64,000 nucleotides of DNA from Lycorma delicatula (GCF_047948215.1 NC_134458.1:140042536-140106535); one strand, 5' to 3'. Shown: positions 13,852 to 25,721, counted from the first letter of the stretch. Notes: a model not told the origin generated them from the sequence alone. Numbers and translations: made by a program.

Positions 13852-14095
13852 AACCAATTTTGACAAAAATTGGTGGGATGATGTAGATAAACTAATTGGG
13901 AATAGAACCCTATTGATTTTCAGGCGAATCGGTTCACAGGAACCGGAGTAAGAGCTAAAAAACAGGGTTTTTGGAAACATTTCTCAGATTTTTTCGTTCT
14001 ACTGGACACAACCTTTAGTCGATTGTGATGAAACCTGGTAAGATGATGTAAACGTAGTAGAAATAGAGAACCCTATCGAATATAAAGCGAATCTT
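13852..14095. repeat. Duplicated ~80-bp non-coding unit
   Basis: Two diverged direct copies of one unit, 13852-13935 and 14017-14095. Each has a form of GATGAAACCTGGTAAGATGATGTA (first copy GACAAAAATTGG..GGATGATGTA), then GAACCCTAT and a GCGAATC ending. The start-to-start period is about 165 bp. A pure A-run (14133-14155) lies just downstream. It looks like part of an old non-coding repeat family. Confidence 0.55.
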
Positions 14096-14132
14096 ATATG
14101 ACACTAAAATACAAAAAAATATTATAAAATAC

Positions 14133-14155
14133 AAAAAAAAAAAAAAAAAAAAAAA
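14133..14155. repeat. Poly(A) run
   Basis: Twenty-three consecutive A's after two short A-rich copies. It could be a retroelement tail, but no retroelement body was recognised upstream. Confidence 0.8.
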
Positions 14156-14889
14156 CAACGAAAGCTAGCTAAAATACTGAAAGCAATATTATTTTCAAAA
14201 ATCATTACAGCAATGCAGCATCCTTAATTTCTTACGTAAAACCGCCCTCTTGACGCATTCACTGCGACTCAGTTTTTGTTTTGTATACAATTATCAGAAT
14301 TATCTCAAACATTACGTCGTTTTATGGGAAAATACTCAACTTCAAGATGAATGACTCAAAATAATAGCCACATTCAGAATGTAAAGCTTTAAGGTGTATT
14401 TAATTGTTATAAAACTGCTAATTTGTAGTAAAACCCTTTTTTTTTTTATAAATAAAGGCGTTAATAAATTAAAAATATAACCTGTATTATTGTCACACAA
14501 CTATTACATTTATTTTAAAAATAAATAATAAATAAGTAAATTCGTAAAACAAATTTTTCACTGTAAACTTTAAATCGGGATAAATTTTACTTTTGATGTA
14601 ATTGGCGTTAATGTACAACAATATAATTACCAGGGGTATATTTACATAATTATAATTGATTGATTGATTACGCAACATTTACATTATACGTTTAATTAAT
14701 GTACTGATCATGATTACTCTAAGCTTCTGGTGCTATTCCCCAACGAAAAAATCCAACCATCTATGTTTTACTCAGCGTTAATTACAAACTCAATATAAAT
14801 TAATCAGCTATGTAAATCTATGTTCTAATTAATATATACAAAATAACTATATATATATAAACACAGCTAGGAGTGCATATTGAAAAAAA

Positions 14890-14952
<63 letters not shown>

Positions 14953-15354
14953 ATATACTACACGCTCTATAAATTAGACAAGAAATTTTAACTAATTTTA
15001 CCCCTGAAATTATTCAAGATAGCTTTAAAGTATAATTGTAGATAATTATAATGAAGACCTTCAAGTAAACTTCATTCATCTGTAATCAGAATCCTTTTCA
15101 ATGTTAACAGTCTTATTCCGTATTCTAATCTTAGAATTCTTTTTGTCTCAAAGATGACTTCATAAAGTGATAACGGTTTTCACGGTTTTATTTAATTATT
15201 CTAGATTTTATAAAAAATGGAAGTTATTTTAATTAATAATAACATTTTACGTACGGTTAAAATTCCAATAAGTACTTTAATTTTGTATTAAACTATCTAA
15301 TATAAAGTCTGTTTTACTAACATAATCAATGCATAACTCATTAAAGGATTTATA
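14156..15354. other. AT-rich stretch with (TA)n array
   Basis: No gene seen. The main feature is a long (TA)n run at about 14894-14949. Confidence 0.55.
14894..14949. repeat. (TA)n microsatellite
   Basis: About 56 bp of uninterrupted TA/AT alternation. Confidence 0.95.
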
Positions 15355-16425
15355 TTAAAAAAAGGTAACAACAAAGTTGTAATACTTTCCTGGCATAAGT
15401 TATTTATTCTTATATAGTTGAAAAAATAGTTATACTTAAATTAAAAAAGTTACCTAAGAAGATTTTTTTTAAAGTGGGAGGTAATTTATGATGAAGTTTT
15501 ATTGTAAACATATAATTATATGTTTAAATAAACAAAAAAAGTTTAAAAAATTAAACAAAAAATCAGTATTTTTTTAAATTTTGTCTGCTCTCCCACCTCC
15601 AAAATTACATTCAAGAATTTTTTATTTTTTTTTTATTTTCTATGTTTAATGTGTTAAACGGAAGAAACTAAAAAAATCCCACTAAAAAATATACAACCAA
15701 TAAAATTTACTTTTTGGGGTGCGGTTAAATTATGATGAAATTTTATTATAATGTTATTACTAAAACACTGATTATTTAAACTTATTATTATTAAAAGGTT
15801 AAATAAACCAAAAAAGCTTTTAAAAGTTCCAAATAGTCGATATCTTTAAACTTGTATCGGCTCCCTTCCCATCACCGTGTGTTTATTTTAGATCAGTTGC
15901 ACTAATGCTATGACTAGGAAGACGTTAAATAAGATTGGTCAAAAGATATGCAATAAATAAACCATAGATTTTTCGATTTTAAGGGAGGGGGAATTTTGAG
16001 GAACATTCTTTTTTTTAATTTGTAAGGTGAGCATTCACGCATATACTGAACTTAATATAAAGTGGGGTTATATTTGACAAATTTTGAGAAAATTGATCCC
16101 CAAAAATCTTCCCTACCCCCTGGAGATATTGTTCCGAAACATTTACCAACAGATTGCCCCATATACACGAGTCTGTACAAACTTTTATCAACCGAATTTT
16201 TCCAGTCAAAGGTTATTAATGTTCAAATACACTAATTCCGTACATACGTACATTTGTACGTTCGTATATACGTACGAATATTACCCCCCCCCACCTTTTT
16301 GTTTTTTGGGGTTCCCGGGATATGAAAAGTCAAGAAATAACACAAAAAGTTCATATCCCATTTTTTGGCGGATTACCATACTTTCCGTCTTGCAACATAG
16401 CTCTAGAGATATGATGCCAGGAAAA
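15355..16425 (+). mobile_element. Unclassified ~1 kb family, copy 1
   Basis: This is one of four homologous copies (others at 34262, 36243 and 47229), all in the same orientation. An inverted repeat lies near the ends: TACTTTCCTGGCAT at 15383-15396, and GATGCCAGGAAAATA closing at 16427. The right edge is sharp in all copies, and TA follows it. On the left, about 28 bases upstream of the repeat (containing ACAACAAAGTTGTAATA) are also shared, so the true left end may lie outside it. The interior has two direct copies of a ~240 bp module, each with ATGATGAAATTTTATT and a GCTCTCCCACCTCC-like block. Open frames here (for example 16084-16428) are not conserved between copies. Class unknown; probably non-autonomous. 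Confidence 0.72.
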
Positions 16426-16514
16426 TAAAAATAAAATCTATTTTAATAAATGTGAAATATCTATTCTAAAAGCATTATTCTGTTTTAAGTAGAATAAATA
16501 AATTGGATGGCAGT

Positions 16515-17685
16515 ACTGAGGAAGAATAGTATGAGTTTAGAATAGGTGTTGGCATAAAGGATGCTGCAGGGCTACTAAGAATAAATAGGTGAGAGATACA
16601 TAGAAAGGTGGCGGAGCGTGTATGTTGTAATTTTCCACCTAGAAAAGACGTTTGACAGAATTAGATGGGAAAACTTACTGATAATTTTTGAAAAGAAGAG
16701 AGTTGACTGAAAAGAGAGGCGCCTAATAAAAGACCTGTACTATAATCAGAGAATAAAAGTGAGGAAATGGAAACAAAATGACAAGAAGAATAGGGGTTTT
16801 AAGGGGAGTGAGGCAGGGGTGCTGCATGTCACCAGCACTGTTTATATAATTTGCGGAAGAAGTAATTAAATGCTGTCTGAATGAGGAAAGAGAATAGAAT
16901 GTATATATTTTGTGATGACATGTAGTACTGGCGGAGTCCGAGTAAACTAAATGAATTGCTTGACGTAAATAAAGTTTGCGAAAGTCAGAGTATGATGGTC
17001 AACAAAAAGAAGACAAAATGTGTGCTATTAGGTACTGGGTATGGAAAAGATAAGAGGGTTGAAATTAAGATAGGAAATGAAGTTTTAGAGCAGGTGAAGA
17101 AATTTCAGTACTTAGGGAGCTTTATAATTGATGACCTGACTTGCACAATAGAAAATAAAACAAGAAATTCGAGAAATAAGCAGACATTTAATAAGAAGGG
17201 AAGACTGTTGTATGGAAATTTAAACTTAGCTTTAAGGTATATATTAATCACATGTTTTATTTGGAGTGTGATTCTCCATGGAGCTGAAATGTAGACAGCG
17301 ATAAAGGCAGACAGAAAATGAGTTGAGGTTTTTGAGATTTGAGTGTGTGTGGTGCAGAATGATAAATGTTAGGTGGCAAGACCGTATAACAAATGAAGAA
17401 CTATTAAAGAGAATTAGAGAGAACAGGAAAATGCTAAATATGATTAAGTATAGGTAAAGAAACTGGTTAGGACATTGTATAAGAAGAAGGTTTATTAGTG
17501 AATGTGACAGAAGGCTTGGTGAATGGAAGGAAAGGAAGAGAAAGGGAGAGATTTCAAATGATGGATAGGATTATGTTAAGGGAAAATATGTTGAAACAAA
17601 GAGATTAGGAAATGATAGAACAAGGTGAAGAGCAGCAGCTGTAATAGGACCTGCCCTAACGACAGAACATTGTGAATGAAAGTAA
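16515..17685 (+). pseudogene. RTE-like LINE reverse transcriptase fragment
   Basis: This is the C-terminal half of a non-LTR endonuclease/reverse transcriptase, of the type often annotated in insects as craniofacial development protein 2-like. Translation with frameshifts gives FRIGVG.KDAAGLLRI, then VYVVF.LEKTFDRIRWENL (the Asp-bearing RT motif), KERRLIKDLYYNQRIKVR, and the catalytic box as FCDDM at about 16908-16922 where FADD is expected. After this come QVKKFQYLGSFI, CFIWSVILHGAEM and a WLGHCIRRR-like stretch (about 17470). The last signature, RAAAVIGPA, lies near 17635. Many stops interrupt it, and the 5' half with the endonuclease is absent. The copy begins about 90 bp after the ~1 kb repeat ends. 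Assignment to non-LTR RT is firm; the clade is inferred. Confidence 0.85.
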
Positions 17686-17725
17686 ATTTATTTAAAGTCT
17701 GAATTAGGTGTACAATTTCCTAAGG

Positions 17726-19102
17726 CAGTGTGATTCTCAACCTGTGGGGCGCGCCACCCAGGGGGGCATGATAACACTAAATGGGGGCCGTGAGCACATT
17801 GAAAAGAAAATATTATTAAAAAAAATTATTAATTTACTGAATGGAAAGCAAAACAAATTATATTCTGACATAATAAATAATAAAATACACATTTACACTG
17901 ATATAATACACTTATTAATAGGATTGTGTCTGTACTGAAAAATGTATTTAGTAATTAACTTATCAATACTAAATTAAAAATAAGTTTAACAATTTCTAGT
18001 GACTCCCTTAGGCCAGTCATGCAGAGGAAAGTATTTTGAAGGAAGTTTCAATGTTAGAAATAGACACTGAGTTCTTTTTCTATATTTAGCTGAGATATAT
18101 ATTTTGTCTTAAAAGCAGCCACCGCAGAAAATCCGATTTCACAAAAATGGGTGAAGCCCATGTTTTTACAAAGTGGAGAAAATATTCTTGGTTTTAGAGG
18201 TCTCATTTTTGTATAATTTACTATGGTAAACGTCTTTAGCACAATATTCAGACCAGGACTCATTTCTTTGGAAACCAGAGTTCCTCTGTGGATCATGCAA
18301 TGTGTCCAGACACACCGAGGAGATTTTTGTTTCACAAGTGTTTCAATGCTTTGGAATCTTCCAGACATTGAACGAGCACCATCGGTGCATATTCCGATGC
18401 AATTTTTCCGCTCTATGTTTGTCTCATTTATAAAATCGTTTAAGATAGCAAATAATGCGAGTGCTGTTGCTTTGAGTTCTATTGGTTTGCAGAAAAGTAG
18501 TTCTACTGCTGACATACCATCACAAAACGAACATAGGCAATGAAGTGAGCATCTTTATTGCTATCTATTGCCTCATCAATCTGCATTGAAAAAATAATTG
18601 TCACGCAACTTCCCGAAAAGCTGATCCTGTACATCTTCAACTATATCACCGATTGAACGGGCAACAGTGTCATATGATGGAGGTATGGACTGCAATTGTT
18701 TGACAAAATTATCTTCAAACATAGATTCTACAAACTCAACTGCAGCTGGCAAAATAAGCGCTTTACCAATGGTGTGAGGCTTTTTGCATCTGGCTATTTT
18801 ATATGAAACTTGGTAAGAGGCAAGTAAAGCTTTTTCATTCACAAAGTTTTTTTTTTAAAATGATGTTTGCTCTTCATATGATTTTGATTTTAATTTGAAG
18901 AATTCTCGGGGTTTGTTAACGTATTCACTGTGAAGCATTTCCAAATGTCGTTTAAGTTTATTAGGTTTCATGCTGTCTGCTGCCAAAAGTTTTGAGCAAA
19001 TGACATACACAGAGAGTTTTCTTCTTCATTTACTTCAGTATTGATAAACCCAAAATTTAAGTATTCTTGACAATATTTTGTTGATTTTATTTTCGGAACC
19101 AT
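17726..19102 (-). mobile_element. hAT transposon, partly deleted
   Basis: One end is visible at 17726, reading CAGTGTGATTCTCAACCTG followed by a GC-rich GGGGCGCGCC block. This resembles terminal repeats of hAT elements that carry ZBED5/SCAND3-like transposases. The transposase pseudogene lies on the minus strand at 18054-19102. I could not find the matching inverted terminal repeat beyond 19102, so that end is lost or too diverged. Sequence between the visible end and the gene (about 17790-18050) is AT-rich filler, so the transposase C-terminus appears deleted. Confidence 0.78.
18054..19102 (-). pseudogene. hAT transposase pseudogene (BED finger, ZBED5-like)
   Basis: Reading from the ATG at 19102, the start region has YCQEYLNFGF. 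A frameshifted BED zinc finger follows, with KPNKLKRHLEMLHSEYV (about 18925-18970) supplying the H-x4-H half, then KPREFFKLKSKSYEEQTSF before a stop. The 18576-18842 frame resumes with YKIARCKKPHTIGKALILP and a DTVARSIGDIVEDV stretch. The 18054-18515 frame carries the conserved hAT core with GICTDGARSMSG and VWTHCMIHRGTLVSKEM. The C-terminal dimerisation region is missing. Stops, frameshifts and truncation indicate no activity. Proteins of this type have been domesticated in some animals, but nothing suggests that here. Confidence 0.87.
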
Positions 19103-19402
19103 CGTCTGTGCACTTGATGCTTCACTATAGTCTATGCTCGCTTACACCCACTTAAAAATTTATCCATAATTCTGTATAAATCTACTGTCTTGAATATCTA
19201 ATACCGTGAATTGCAATTAACACTTAAATTACAACAAACAGATTCACGATAGATTCGATAGCGGTAGAAGGATCTACTAGACTGAGACTGAGGAATTAAG
19301 TTGCAGCATTTACACACGTTTGCGCATACGGTCGCGCAGACGTTCCCGAATGTTCAAGACAAATAGGAACTTCTCGCAAAGCTACGAGAATATCCGATAT
19401 GG

Positions 19403-19405
<3 letters not shown>

Positions 19406-19443
<38 letters not shown>
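19406..19443. repeat. (TA)n microsatellite
   Basis: TA dinucleotide run near the distal end of the SINE-2 copy that follows. Confidence 0.93.
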
Positions 19444-19450
<7 letters not shown>

Positions 19451-19479
19451 AAACATTTCTTTCTTCAAGTTTTCCAACT

Positions 19480-19793
19480 ACTGCCGGGTCTGTGTGTGTG
19501 TAGGCAGATGCAATTACCGCTACCGGCTTGCTAGACCTGACATAGTGGTAGACGTTGTGCAATGTAGGAGTACCTGTAAACATATAGTATTGAACAGACT
19601 CAGGTCGACTATTTCTGAGACGTGTGGTTAATTGAAACCCATCCACCGAAGAACACCGGTATCCACAGTCTAGCATTCAAATCTATATAAAAGCAACTAA
19701 CTGCCTTTACAAGGACTCGAATCTTAGAACTCTCGACTTAAAAATCAGCTGATTTTGCAATTACAAGTTTAACCACTAGACTAACCTGGCGGG
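19480..19793 (-). mobile_element. SINE-2 copy A (tRNA-derived)
   Basis: On the minus strand the head begins near 19793 as CCGCCAGGTTAGTCTAGTGG, which fits a tRNA-type box A, and GATTCGAGTCC (near 19730) fits box B of an RNA polymerase III promoter. The body includes TTGCTTTTATATAGATTTGA, GGATACCGGTGTTCTTCGG and TCAATTAACCACACGTCTCAG, shared with copies at 27034-27262 (+) and 30080-30321 (-). It probably was transcribed by Pol III and moved by a LINE. The distal end near 19480 is a (TG)n-bearing segment and is poorly defined. The open frame across it at 19296-19676 (-) is accidental. Confidence 0.75.
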
Positions 19794-20009
19794 TTTCTTA
19801 TATATATATATAAGAAATAGCCACAGCCACCATCTTCCTCTAAAATTAATTAATTAAGGGGATGTAGTAAATTACACCCTCCTCTAAAATTTTTATAATA
19901 GAAATAACTGGATGCGGTTTGCGATTTTTTTTCTCGTACCGATGGCTATTTCAAAGAAGGTATATTTCATTCTTTTTGATTTTTGGCTAACAAGGAATAG
20001 GGGTCAACT

Positions 20010-20440
20010 CAAAAGATTCATATCGGATCAATGATCATTTTATATATCATTTTAAAGAGCTTGATGAGACGACAAAAAAAAAATGATACTATTAAAACTA
20101 AATTATGATCGCCCAATCCATAATGGCGGTCAAAAATCCGTTTGTTTCAGATAGCTAGAACTACAATTGTGTGCTCCCCTTTAATTTTTTTGTTGTTTGA
20201 GGTATCCCGATTCTCTCTTTCGAAATCTTCTCCGATAACAGATGCTAACTCAGTAAGCCCCAATTTAGAATATTCGGGCTTCAGGTGATTGGGAGGGGAC
20301 AGGGGCAGCTAAAAAATTATAAATCGGACATGTGTCATGTGATACCTTTTTTAAAGGATTTTGCGAGAAACAAGCAAAACGATATCAAAAAGAATTAAAT
20401 TTTGACTATGTAAATCAAAATGGTGACAAACGTCATGTTG
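20010..20440. repeat. Duplicated ~300-bp non-coding unit
   Basis: Two diverged direct copies start near 20025 and 20320. Each runs ATCGGA..(A/T)TG, then AT(T/C)ATTTTA or a TGATACC equivalent, an AAAG(A/G)..TTG segment, a GAGA..ACAAA..A block, GATA.TA..AA..A.TAAATT.TGA and an AATGG(C/T)G motif. The unit resembles the non-coding style of other repeats in the window. No coding potential was found. Confidence 0.5.
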
Positions 20441-20664
20441 ATTAAAACTTTAAAAAATTAATTATTACAATTTTTAAAACACTTCTTTAATTTAACTTAC
20501 AGTCTTGAAGAATTTTATTTAATTTAAGTATAACAATTTGCAATTTAATTAGTTCTTCATGTACAATTAATTCTACCTTTTATTTAAAAAAAAAAGTGTT
20601 ATCTCATGAATTGAAAAAATCTCCTAATAAAATTATTTCAGTTACAAAATGTTATTGCTTCTCA

Positions 20665-20940
20665 CGTCATATTAAATGTTCAAACCGCCCTCCCTGTTAA
20701 ACAGAAATACAAACAGACGCTGCTCGCAAACTTCTATCACATTGTGAAAAATTCCTGGTGAAATCTTCCTACATTCTATCTTCAATTCGTTTCCTTAATT
20801 ATTCAAAAAAAGTTGGTTGTGAGCTGTAAACGGTTAATTTTAAATGCTCCCATGGAAGATATCTAGGGAATTCAAATCTGGTTGACCTGGCTGCCCATTC
20901 ATTACTACCACGTTGGTCTCATTTGAAATTTTTGAGTTGT
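20665..20940 (-). pseudogene. Transposase C-terminal fragment
   Basis: On the minus strand the frame gives SPDLNSLDIFHWEHLK near 20885, matching the third-aspartate region (SPDL.PLDFFLWGHLK type) of Tc1/mariner-superfamily transposases common in arthropods. It is followed by LRKRIED and ends with a GGRFEHLI signature near 20685. That ending is shared in type with the HFEHLL end of the transposase at 38382-38999. Three in-frame stops occur in under 300 bp. The catalytic core upstream was not recognised. Confidence 0.72.
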
Positions 20941-21104
20941 CCCACACTTTCCTTCGCTCAGAGATCAAAAAGAGTGAAATATACTTTAATGATATATAGA
21001 GCCCCTTGGTCCATGGAAGAATGCCGCAACCACATCTGTTTATCTCAATTATAAAAAAAAAAGTTAATGTAAGTTAATTTCCAGCCACCCGATATAGGCT
21101 TATC

Positions 21105-21270
21105 TATAAAATTTTGTGGGTCAAAACTTTCCAAAACTACTAGATCAATTTCATTTAAATTAAGATATGCTGTTCTTGTGTATTTGAAGTTATGCATGTG
21201 AAAATTTTATGACGATTGGTTGAGTCTTTCTTTAGTTAAGTTCAATTTAAAATCGAAAATATTTGAGCGG
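21105..21270 (+). repeat. Dispersed repeat, copy 1 of pair
   Basis: Homologous to 40965-41145 in the same orientation. Shared features in order: a GG.CTAT.AATAA-like start, (C/T)CCAAAA.TACTAGAT, ATTTC(C)AT.A, GTTATGCATGTGAAAATTTT, ATGAC.ATT..TTGA.TCTTT and TTAAGTTCAATTTAA. Non-coding; element class not determined. Confidence 0.6.
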
Positions 21271-23099
21271 ATCATGTTAGAAAATATATAACTTCATATT
21301 GCATATATTCAAATAACGAAAAGTCGGTCTTCTTGCAAAGAACTGCGCAAGATATTTTTTTTTTTTTTTTAATATATTTCCTATCAATGAAGCCTAACAT
21401 ACGTTCTTACTTCTCAGCGATTTCAGGTTTCATCCAAGATAACATCATAATTTATTTTTATTTAACACTAATCTTTTGTTCTTAATTGTTACTTCGGTTT
21501 TAAATATTTCTATTGTTTTTTTTTTGTTTTTACAATAAAAAAAAAAGTCTTTTAATTATTTTCAAAGATAAAATTTTTATTCTAATTTTAGTTTAACGAT
21601 TTAATGAATTTGTTTTTTTTTCATTTTCATACTTAATGGCAACCTTAACTTCTTTTTCTTTATACTAAAAAATATATTTATTTAATTTTCGGACAATATA
21701 ACATTTATTATGGCTTAATTTCATGTGAAAGTACTGAAAAATAAACTGTACAAATAAAGTTAATGTCGAGTCATGTTTATTTATTTTTAAAAAGATGTAC
21801 TCTGGCAGTTACGAATTTTTTTTAAAATCATAAGTGACAAAAATACCTTAAATATGATTTAAAAGACATCCAATATTACAAATTATATTGGGAAATATTG
21901 TAGCACAAGAGGATTAATGTAAAAAATAGTTATAAATTGTAGTGAAAATAACAAAAGACAACTGTATGAGTTTGTTATAAAAAACAAATTGCATTCTATG
22001 TTTATCTTCTCTCTACCGAACATCTTATCAATAGTTGTGAATTCAAAAAGGAGAATGTAAGAATAGATTAGGTAATATCTTAAGCTTATTTAAAATTCAG
22101 CTTGCTTCTTTTCTCCGTCTGACCCAACCATCAGGTCGTTAGCTCAACATTTCATTTCGGGTTTCCTTTTTTTTACTCTTTCTTTTTATATGAAAAATTC
22201 TTATCTAATTTTACCATATCTCATCTTCTTTTAATATAACCCATTTTATTGTTCCTTAGATAGTTCGTGTCAAGGAATATATTATCTTATAATTTTAAGT
22301 ATTTTAATAAATTCTGTTTTAAAATAATTTTCAGAATTTTGTGTGCAATATTCTAACTTTGGATCTCATGTAATGTAATGTCCAGTTGTCGTCTGTTCGC
22401 GTCTTATTTAGTACTATTCCTGATATATTTAAGAATTTGGCAGAGAATAAATTGCAGAATAAACTTGAAATTTTACATTTAGATCCCAAAATTGATTTAT
22501 AGTCAATAAAACTGTAAAAAAATACGAAAATCAATATAAAAAAAATAAAAAAAAAAAACTTTCTTGTGTTTTAACAAATGTCAAACTCATGCTAGGAATC
22601 AAACCAGTGAGTAGCTGGTCCAGAGATTTTTACATTAATAGTTACCTAAATGGCCGGTCGGTGGTATATTTCAATAGTCATTTTTTAGCCCTTTCGTATG
22701 AATCATTTATTTTAATTCTTTTAATGCGTTCTAAAGATGTAGTAAATAACTGTATTTCACATATAAGTCAGATTATTATGAAATGTAAATAAAAAATTGT
22801 AATATCTTAAAAAAAAGTACAATTGTTAAATCTAACATGAATTAGCTATTTTTTTTTTATTGATTTATTAAATTTATTAATGCTGAAATTTATTTAAAGT
22901 AAGAACTTAGTACTTATTTATTTTTAAAAAATTTCCTCATTGATTTTACAAATGGAAACGTAATTAATTTTTTAAAAACTTATGCTTTGTTAGTCGGGTA
23001 AAACATGTATTTTTTAATATCATTTTGTCTAAAAATGTATTGATCCTTTCGAGGCCAAAATTGGGAATACATTTATTGTTATTGGAAAGTAACATTTTC
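21271..23099. other. AT-rich stretch, no gene seen
   Basis: Long T-runs (for example near 21358-21371) and low-complexity AT sequence. Open frames at 22331-22534 (-) and 22589-22792 (+) carry no recognisable motif. Confidence 0.5.
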
Positions 23100-23832
23100 A
23101 GACCACATATGCACTATTTTTTTCGATGACCTTTAGCCATTTTTTTTTTTTTTGGCCACACCATAATTCCGACGCTATAGAACTTGAGATTTCTAGTCAA
23201 AAAAATGTCACATTATTTTCAAAGGCCTCTTTTGAAATTCACTTAACACCATTCAGGGAGTTCTGCAGAAACAGAAACAATGATAGTCTGACGGTGCCTG
23301 GTCTGGGCTATACGGTGAATGCATTAAAACCGTCCAGTCAGGATATCTTAATTTCTAACGGATCGTTAAAAATGTATGCGGTCTGGCGTTGTCAGCGTGG
23401 TTTACGACACCCTTTCTGTTGACCAATTCAGGTCATTTCTTTTGAATTGCTAGCTGCAATCACGCTAATCGTTGACAGTACAGCTCTGAGTTTATATTCT
23501 GCCTGGCGACAGCAGCTCGGGATGCACGGTGCCTTCCAGTCCCACCAAACGCACAGCATAACCTTTCTGGGCGTCAGTATCGGCTTTGCCACAGACTATG
23601 GAGCTTCTCCTCGCTTCGACCACGATCTTCTTTGCACATTGTTGTTGTAGGGTATTCACTTTTCATCACTCGTGATCGACCGTTTCAGAAATGGGTCGAT
23701 TTTGTTACGTCTCAGTAGAAATTCGATCGAGTAAATTTTTCTGAGTCAGATCACGTGATACACCCAAACGTCTAGCTTCTTTTTGCATCCAGCGTTTTCC
23801 AAATAGTTCAACACTGTTTGGTGTTGGATGAA
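23100..23832 (-). pseudogene. Mariner transposase pseudogene, 5'-truncated
   Basis: Read on the minus strand from about 23815: SVELFGKRWMQKEARRLGVS, then DLTQKNLLDRIST (linker before the catalytic core), a degraded RSRSEEKLHSLWQSRY region (frameshifted RSWSKRGEAPQTVAKP type), LCCAFGGTGRHRASRA (shifted), INSELYCQRL and RKGVVNHADNARPHTFLT with the second catalytic aspartate. SPYSPDQAPSDYH follows with the third aspartate, and VIEKNSAYVV ends near 23100. This mariner is clearly a different lineage from the one at 10568. The N-terminal DNA-binding part and both terminal repeats are missing or unrecognised. Multiple frameshifts and stops make it dead. Confidence 0.87.
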
Positions 23833-25138
23833 AATACATAATACATTATAATAGCTATGATCACGTAAGATTTATGTCCTGGTAAACTTTGTGTTGAATA
23901 AAACCAAAAAACCTAGCTCAGAAAGAATATGTAATTAAAAAGCAATGAATCTGAATAGCAATTACTAAAGAAAACTTAAATGAAAATGAAAATAATTTTA
24001 TTTGTTAAGGGTTAATTTGCAACGAATTTAAAATAAAATCCACTATAGGCTTGATTTTCTAAAACTACAATAGAATATAATTAACTAGTTATTCTAAAAT
24101 TGTCAAATTAATATTTAACTCTGGTATATTCTTATTACAGAGTTTCCTTTTGGTGTGAATGGATTTTAATATAATTATCAAATAATTTCAGTTGCTTAGT
24201 GTTTTAACAAAATATTAATGCTGTAAAACTAAGTCATATTAACTGATTGAATGAATATTATTTAGCATTAATTCATAATTTTATTTTTATTTCAGGGCTA
24301 TCATCTTAATTAATCAGTTACATTACGATGATATATTTTATAACGTATCCATGAATTATTTTCAAATGGTAAATATATGTTTTATTCGGTTAAATTTTTA
24401 TCTATTTTCTAATTTTACAAAATATTACTACTTGGAATGTATTATTTTCCTTTTCCTACATGTTTTGAAGATTTTTAATATTAAACTTTGATGTAAATAT
24501 CAGTTATGTATATATGTACAAATTTAATAATGCACTATTTTTTACTTAAATTATTAAGTATTTTGATTAGACTGAAATATTTTAATTAGAGACCAAAATA
24601 GTAATTTCCAAGACAGTCGTGATCACATTAAAGGTAGTTGATTGGTTATAATTGCTGTAGCTATGGAAACACGTATGTTGCGGGCATAACAACTAATAAC
24701 TACCCTCCTCCCCTTCTACTACTCTACCAGTAGTAATCGCTTAAAAACCACGTTTATTCATATGTTTTTTCCAGTTATTATTTTAATTCAACGTAATATA
24801 CATAATAAATAATAATTTTTAAATCAAAATTATTAGTTTTCTATTTTTATTACAAAACTTAATTTTCTTGAGAAGAATTACGTAAATTCGTTTGAATTAA
24901 TTATAAAAAATTTAATTTAAGTAGTTTCTTGATAACATAAGTCGCAATATGTAATTCAATTACTTTAATAAATAATAGTCTGAAATATTTTAAACTATTT
25001 AATTATATTTACAAACTACCTTGTAACTCGATATTATGTTAGCTGGTGAGTGCTTATACATCTAATTTACCTGCACTTACCACAGTAATAACATTAGACA
25101 GTAATTACAACTTGAGTAGTGAAGTTGATGCAGGGTTA

Positions 25139-25158
25139 TAGTAATGCTAGCATTACTA
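25139..25158. repeat. Perfect 20-bp palindrome
   Basis: TAGTAATGCTAGCATTACTA is its own reverse complement. Role unknown. Confidence 0.6.
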
Positions 25159-25721
25159 GTAGAGTAAAAGATTATACATTTAATTTATAAGTTTGCACTC
25201 AAATAATAAATAATTATATCAATCTGCATATAACACTCTGTTACCTGGTTTTTTATTTAAAAAATAATAAGTTTTTTAATAGGTTTTTATCATCTTATTC
25301 TCCATTCTCGTTTATATTGATCTTTATATTTTCTCTTTACAATATATAGATATAAATAATTAATTGAAGTTTATCACTAAATCTTCTACAGACATTTGTC
25401 AAAGGATCTAACAGATAGATTAATATTAAAAAAAAAAAAAATTAGCATTTCAATCCGACTAATTTATTGATATTTTAAAAACGTTGTTGTGTTTTAAAAA
25501 TCATTTTTAAATATTTAAAACAAGAACTGTAATAGATTACTATGACTAATTATAAAACTCTACTGAATATTAAGTTTCAGTGACTATTGTAAGAAAGATA
25601 GATGTTTTTGGTTAGGTAATCTCAATTTGCATGAATCCAATAATGGTCCAAAAGTAATTTTTTTCTATGTAAATTAAGTGAAAGATTTTATTTTTTTTAA
25701 ATTACTATTTTCGATAGTAGA

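Noticed and set aside
16084..16428. 114-codon open frame inside the ~1 kb repeat family
   Set aside because: The frame is not preserved in the other three copies of the family, so it is not a conserved gene.
18223..18543. 106-codon plus-strand open frame
   Set aside because: Antisense shadow of the hAT transposase on the minus strand.
19296..19676. 126-codon minus-strand open frame
   Set aside because: Runs through SINE-2 and a (TA)n array; the YIYIYI stretch is translated microsatellite.
23126..23650. Two plus-strand open frames of 98 and 67 codons
   Set aside because: Antisense to the mariner pseudogene; the minus-strand reading carries the conserved motifs.
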